Shown here in pieces: positions 5,329 to 8,202 of a DNA stretch of 8,202 nt (positions are counted from its first letter, which is position 1; each line of letters opens with the position of its first letter). The position numbers and the translations under genes were made by a program. The notes beneath the pieces are model-generated. The model saw only the letters and a list, made by a program, of their open reading frames with translations. It searched no databases and was not told where the DNA came from. The DNA lies in contig CANIFK010000203.1 in the NCBI GenBank assembly GCA_947466555.1, positions 1-8,202 of the forward strand, written 5' to 3'. The stretch comes from Acidobacteriota bacterium (lineage in GTDB: Bacteria; Acidobacteriota; Terriglobia; Bryobacterales; Bryobacteraceae).

Positions 5329-5918
5329 GCGGGCACCGCCTCTTCCAGCTCGTTGCGCAGAGTCTGCAACGCCGTCCGCACCCAGGTCTTCACCGTGCCC
5401 AACGGCTGCTTCATCCGCTCGGCCATCTCGGTCTGCGACAGTCCTTCGAAATAGGCCAGCTCGATCACCAAGCGCTGCTTCTCGTTCAGCTTCTCGAACG
5501 CCGCCTTCAACTGGCGCGCCCGGTCGGAGTTCATGAGGTTCGCCTCAAGATCCACGAACACCGATGGCATCTCGGTGGCCGTCAGCTCAATGGCGTTCTG
5601 GCGCGTGCGCCCGTCGACGGACCGCAGATAGTCGATGGCCCTGTTCCGCGCCACCGTCAGCACCCACGCCCCCAGCGCGCCCCGCTCGGCATCGAAGCCC
5701 GCCATCCGGTTCCACACCCGCAGGAAGGTCTCCTGCGTTAGGTCCTCGGCAATTCCCTGATCCCGGACAATCCGGACGATCAGCGAAAAGGCGATCCGTC
5801 CGTACTTGTCGTAGAGTTCCGCCAGCGCTTGCGGGTCCCGGCGTTGGAGCCGGACCGCCAGTTCGCGGTCCCCCTCGGCGTCGAGCGCCGCGAAGATCAA
5901 TGGGAAGAAAAGGGTCAA
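5325..5918 (-). CDS. ECF-type RNA polymerase sigma factor (SigK-like)
   Basis: The product recruits RNA polymerase to its own promoter set. With the TTG start at 5918 it has 197 residues, the usual ECF length. Region 2 spans about 30-100: DPQALAELYDKYGRIAFSLIVRI, the 2.2 core-binding motif AEDLTQETFLRVWNRMAGFD (58-77) and the 2.3/2.4 motif GALGAWVLTVARNRAIDYLRS (80-100). Region 4 spans about 143-192 with KLNEKQRLVIELAYFEGLSQTEMAERM and the -35 recognition helix PLGTVKTWVRTALQTLR (172-188). There is no ATG. The TTG at 5918-5916 overlaps the DUF1501 stop as TTGA, a weak AAAGAG lies about eight bases upstream, and a second TTG at 5900 would give MIFAALDAEGDREL. The reading further upstream is only DUF1501 in another frame. 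The stop overlaps the anti-sigma ATG. It lies third in the operon, behind the PSD1 and DUF1501 genes. Confidence 0.92.
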   Translation of the reverse strand: MTLFFPLIFAALDAEGDRELAVRLQRRDPQALAELYDKYGRIAFSLIVRIVRDQGIAEDLTQETFLRVWNRMAGFDAERGALGAWVLTVARNRAIDYLRSVDGRTRQNAIELTATEMPSVFVDLEANLMNSDRARQLKAAFEKLNEKQRLVIELAYFEGLSQTEMAERMKQPLGTVKTWVRTALQTLRNELEEAVPA

Positions 5919-7315
5919 ACGAAGATCTCTTTGAAGATATTGCCGCCCACGATGGTCGGCCGTTCGGCGCGCCCATTGTGCTGATAGGTCATCTGCAAAT
6001 GGTCCATGCCCAGCGCGTAGAGAATGCTGGCATGGATGTCGTGCACATGGCAGGGCTTCTCCACCGCACGCAGGCCGATCTCGTCGGTGGTGCCGACATA
6101 CTGCCCGCCCTTGGCGCCGCCGCCGGCCATCCACATCGTGAAGCCCCACGGGTTGTGATCCCGCCCGTTGCCCTTCTCGTTGAACGGCGTGCGGCCGAAT
6201 TCCCCGCCCCAAACCACCAGCGTGTCCTGCAGCAACCCGCGCTGCTTCAGGTCCTCCAGCAGCCCGGCGATGGGCTTATCGGAGACCTTGCACCACTTGC
6301 CGTGGTTGCCCTCGATGTTCGAATGCGCATCCCAGCCGGAGCCCGAGCCGCAGTAGAGTTCCACGAACCGCACACCGCGCTCGACGAGCCGCCGGGCCAG
6401 CAGGCAGTTATGGCCGAACTGCCGAGTCACCTCGTCGTCCATGCCGTACATGGACTTGGTGGCTTCGGTCTCCTTGGTAATATCGACCGCTTCGGCCCCG
6501 GCCGATTGCATCTCGTAGGCCAGCTCGAAGCTCTTCACGCGGGCGTCCAGATCGGTATCTTCGGTCTTGTCCGCGCCCCAGTGCTGGTTCAGTTGCTTCA
6601 GCAGACTCAGGCGGCTTTTCTGCCGCTCATCGGTGGTGCCTTCGACGGGCTTCAGGTTCAAGATCGGCGTGTCGCCCTGGCGGAACTGCGTGCCCTGAAA
6701 GGACGCCGGCAGGAAGCCGGAGGCCCAGTTCTTCGGGCCGCCGATCACCTCGCGGTCATCGGTCAATACGACAAAGGTCGGCAGGTTCTTGTTGGCGGTT
6801 CCGAGACCATAGGTGACCCAGGCGCCCAGCGACGGACGGCCGGCCAGGATATCGCCCGTGTTCATTTGGCACACTGAGCCAACGTGGTTCAGCCCGTTCG
6901 CCCAGCAGGAGCGGATGACGGTCATATCGTCCACGTGCTTGGCGATATGGGGGTACCATTCGCTGACCCACATCCCGGACTTCCCGTGCTGCTTCCACGT
7001 CCGCGGCGAGGCCATCAGCGTGTTGTTCCCGGTGCCCATGGCGGTGACCAGTTTGCCGAAGCTCGCTGGCATCGGTTTACCGGCCAGGCGGTTCAACTCG
7101 GGCTTCGGATCGAACAGATCGATGTGGCTGGGGCCGCCTTCCATGAACAGCCAGATGACCGATTTGGCCTTGGCCGGGAAGTGGGTTTTCTTCGGCGTCT
7201 CGGCACCTTCGGCCAGCATGCTGCCGAGGGCGATGGCGCCCAGTCCCGATCCCGCGCGGGCGAAGAACTCCCGGCGGCTCGATACGTTCCAGTGATGGCT
7301 CAGTAGCTTGTTCAT
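5915..7315 (-). CDS. DUF1501 protein, alkaline-phosphatase/sulfatase-like fold, Tat signal
   Basis: The 466-residue exported protein belongs to the DUF1501 family (alkaline-phosphatase superfamily fold). Activity is unproven; such proteins pair with PSD1 proteins in Planctomycetes, Verrucomicrobia and Bryobacterales. The N-terminus SSRREFFARAGSGLGAIALGSMLAEGAE (12-39) is a twin-arginine-type signal with R14-R15 followed by a hydrophobic stretch. Family blocks are AKSVIWLFMEGGPSHIDLFDPKPELN (50-75), NGLNHVGSVCQMNTG (140-154), GHNCLLARRLVERGVRFVEL (301-320), GWDAHSNI (327-334), VVWGGEFGRTPF (367-378) and GRDHNPWGFTMWMAGGGAKGG (384-404). The Asp/His-rich GRDHNP and WDAH blocks are the likely metal or active-site residues. 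ATG 7315 places the signal correctly; a longer reading from 7375 adds 20 residues that are PSD1 coding sequence in another frame. It starts two bases after the PSD1 stop, and its TGA overlaps the sigma TTG start. Confidence 0.94.
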   Translation of the reverse strand: MNKLLSHHWNVSSRREFFARAGSGLGAIALGSMLAEGAETPKKTHFPAKAKSVIWLFMEGGPSHIDLFDPKPELNRLAGKPMPASFGKLVTAMGTGNNTLMASPRTWKQHGKSGMWVSEWYPHIAKHVDDMTVIRSCWANGLNHVGSVCQMNTGDILAGRPSLGAWVTYGLGTANKNLPTFVVLTDDREVIGGPKNWASGFLPASFQGTQFRQGDTPILNLKPVEGTTDERQKSRLSLLKQLNQHWGADKTEDTDLDARVKSFELAYEMQSAGAEAVDITKETEATKSMYGMDDEVTRQFGHNCLLARRLVERGVRFVELYCGSGSGWDAHSNIEGNHGKWCKVSDKPIAGLLEDLKQRGLLQDTLVVWGGEFGRTPFNEKGNGRDHNPWGFTMWMAGGGAKGGQYVGTTDEIGLRAVEKPCHVHDIHASILYALGMDHLQMTYQHNGRAERPTIVGGNIFKEIFV

Positions 7316-7317
7316 GG

Positions 7318-8202
7318 CTAGTTCACGTAGAGGAATTCGTTGGTGGAGAACAGCGTCTGGCAGAGGTCGGCCCACGCTTGGTCCTCGCCGCCGGCGAGCT
7401 TCTGCTGGCGCGCCAGGAAGTCGCGGGCGCTGGCACGTTCAGCCTCCGTCGGCGTGCGCTGGAAGGCCAGTTTGAACGCGCGATCGAGCATCCCATCGAC
7501 CGACTGGCCGCCATCGTTACGAACGCGGGCGGCGAAGCTACGGGACCAATCGGTGACCAGGCGCGAGTTCATCAGCTCCAGCGATTGGGCCGGGTTGATG
7601 GTCATGTTGCGCCGGGCGCAGCTTTCGTGAGTGTCGGGCATATCGAAGGCTTCAAACATCGGGTAGCGGGTATTTCGCCGCACAAATACATATACGGAGC
7701 GGCGGTCGGAATCGGATTGACTTTCCTCCTTTTTCCATCCGCCGCGGGTGACGACGCCGGCCGGGAGCGGGGGGAAAACGGGGGTGCCGTACATTTTGGT
7801 GTTCAGGCGGCCGGCGACGGCGAGCATGGAGTCGCGGACGGCTTCGCCTTCCAAACGGTGGCGCGGGTACTTCCAGTTCAGCTTGTTCTCCGGGTCCTTG
7901 GCGGCGCTGGCGACGTTGTGCGCACTCGAGGCCTGCCAGGCGTCGGAGAGCATGATCTGCTTATGCAGCCGCTTCAGGCTCCAGCCATTGGCGACGAAGT
8001 TGGCGGTGAGCGTATCGAGCAGCGGCATATTGGTGGGCCGTTCGCCCATCAGGCCGAAGTCCGAAGGCGAGCCGGCGATGCCGCGGCCGAAGTGGTGGTG
8101 CCACACGCGGTTCACCATGACGCGGGCGGTGAGCGGGTTCGTGGGGCTGCCGAGCCAGTTGGCGAGCGCCGTGCGGCGGCCGTGGGAGACGTCGGCATCG
8201 GA
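7318..8202 (-). CDS. PSD1 / planctomycete cytochrome c-type protein, C-terminal DUF1553 part (5' cut by window)
   Basis: The frame stays open to the window edge, giving 294 residues plus a TAG; the N-terminal part of this usually 700-1100-residue family (signal peptide, PSCyt1 haem-binding domain, DUF1549) lies beyond base 8202. The fragment begins SDADVSHGRRTALANWLGSPTNPLTARVMVNRVW and continues HHHFGRGIAGSPSDFGLMGERPT, the classic start of DUF1553, followed by GWSLKRLHKQIMLSDAWQASS, YPRHRLEGEAVRDSMLAVAG, RRSVYVFVRRN and the C-terminal LFSTNEFLYVN. The family is thought to be periplasmic or cell-surface and is linked to polysaccharide-related or electron-transfer roles, but no reaction is proven. 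An internal ATG at 8118 is not the start, because the family block continues upstream of it. It is the first visible gene of the leftward operon; DUF1501 follows after two bases. Confidence 0.95.
   Translation of the reverse strand, partial: SDADVSHGRRTALANWLGSPTNPLTARVMVNRVWHHHFGRGIAGSPSDFGLMGERPTNMPLLDTLTANFVANGWSLKRLHKQIMLSDAWQASSAHNVASAAKDPENKLNWKYPRHRLEGEAVRDSMLAVAGRLNTKMYGTPVFPPLPAGVVTRGGWKKEESQSDSDRRSVYVFVRRNTRYPMFEAFDMPDTHESCARRNMTINPAQSLELMNSRLVTDWSRSFAARVRNDGGQSVDGMLDRAFKLAFQRTPTEAERASARDFLARQQKLAGGEDQAWADLCQTLFSTNEFLYVN

Noticed and set aside
5919..6212. N-terminal extension of the sigma factor frame
   Set aside because: It lies inside DUF1501 in another frame and has no sigma similarity; the start must be at or after the TTG at 5918.
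5564..6877. Plus-strand open frame of 437 codons opposite the sigma and DUF1501 genes
   Set aside because: Both underlying minus-strand genes are unmistakable and the translation is low-complexity shadow sequence.

Overview
The window is high-GC, densely coding DNA. Its gene content suits a soil Acidobacteriota of the Solibacter/Bryobacter/Paludibaculum type (Bryobacterales). The best pointer is the PSD1 (DUF1549/DUF1553) plus DUF1501 pair, a planctomycete-style module that is also abundant in Bryobacterales and Verrucomicrobia. This placement is inferred from gene families, not from a marker gene. Nine genes can be supported, two cut by the window edges or by truncation, and no RNA gene, CRISPR array or intact mobile element is visible.

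Left part (1-2953). The window opens inside the C-terminal end of a phage-terminase-like ATPase that stops without a nuclease domain, followed by two strong hairpins in about 190 bases of non-coding DNA. A textbook intrinsic terminator then closes the leftward gene for S-adenosylhomocysteine hydrolase (ahcY). Diverging from ahcY is a 314-residue protein that fuses an ArsR-type winged helix to a class I SAM-dependent methyltransferase fold, the architecture I associate with SahR-type regulators of the methyl cycle. The short spacer between the two genes carries a symmetric inverted repeat that is a good operator candidate. The likely logic is that a protein able to bind SAM or SAH controls the enzyme that removes SAH.

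Middle part (3002-4379). A leftward pair of small genes, DUF4160 then DUF2442, overlaps by 11 bases and resembles a two-gene toxin-antitoxin-like module of unproven function. It diverges from a corA-type Mg2+/Co2+ channel gene across only 27 bases, which must hold both promoters.

Right part (4376-8202). Five leftward genes are packed as one apparent operon: PSD1 (partial), DUF1501 with a Tat-type signal, an ECF sigma factor, an RskA-like membrane anti-sigma factor, and a small YkgJ-like CxxxCxxCC protein. The junctions are a 2-base gap, a TTGA overlap, an ATGA overlap and a TAGTG overlap, which implies translational coupling along the whole series. The sigma/anti-sigma switch is therefore physically tied to a secreted hydrolase-like/cytochrome-associated module. 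That coupling, the ahcY regulator/operator pair and the DUF4160-DUF2442 pair are the most interesting parts of the window.
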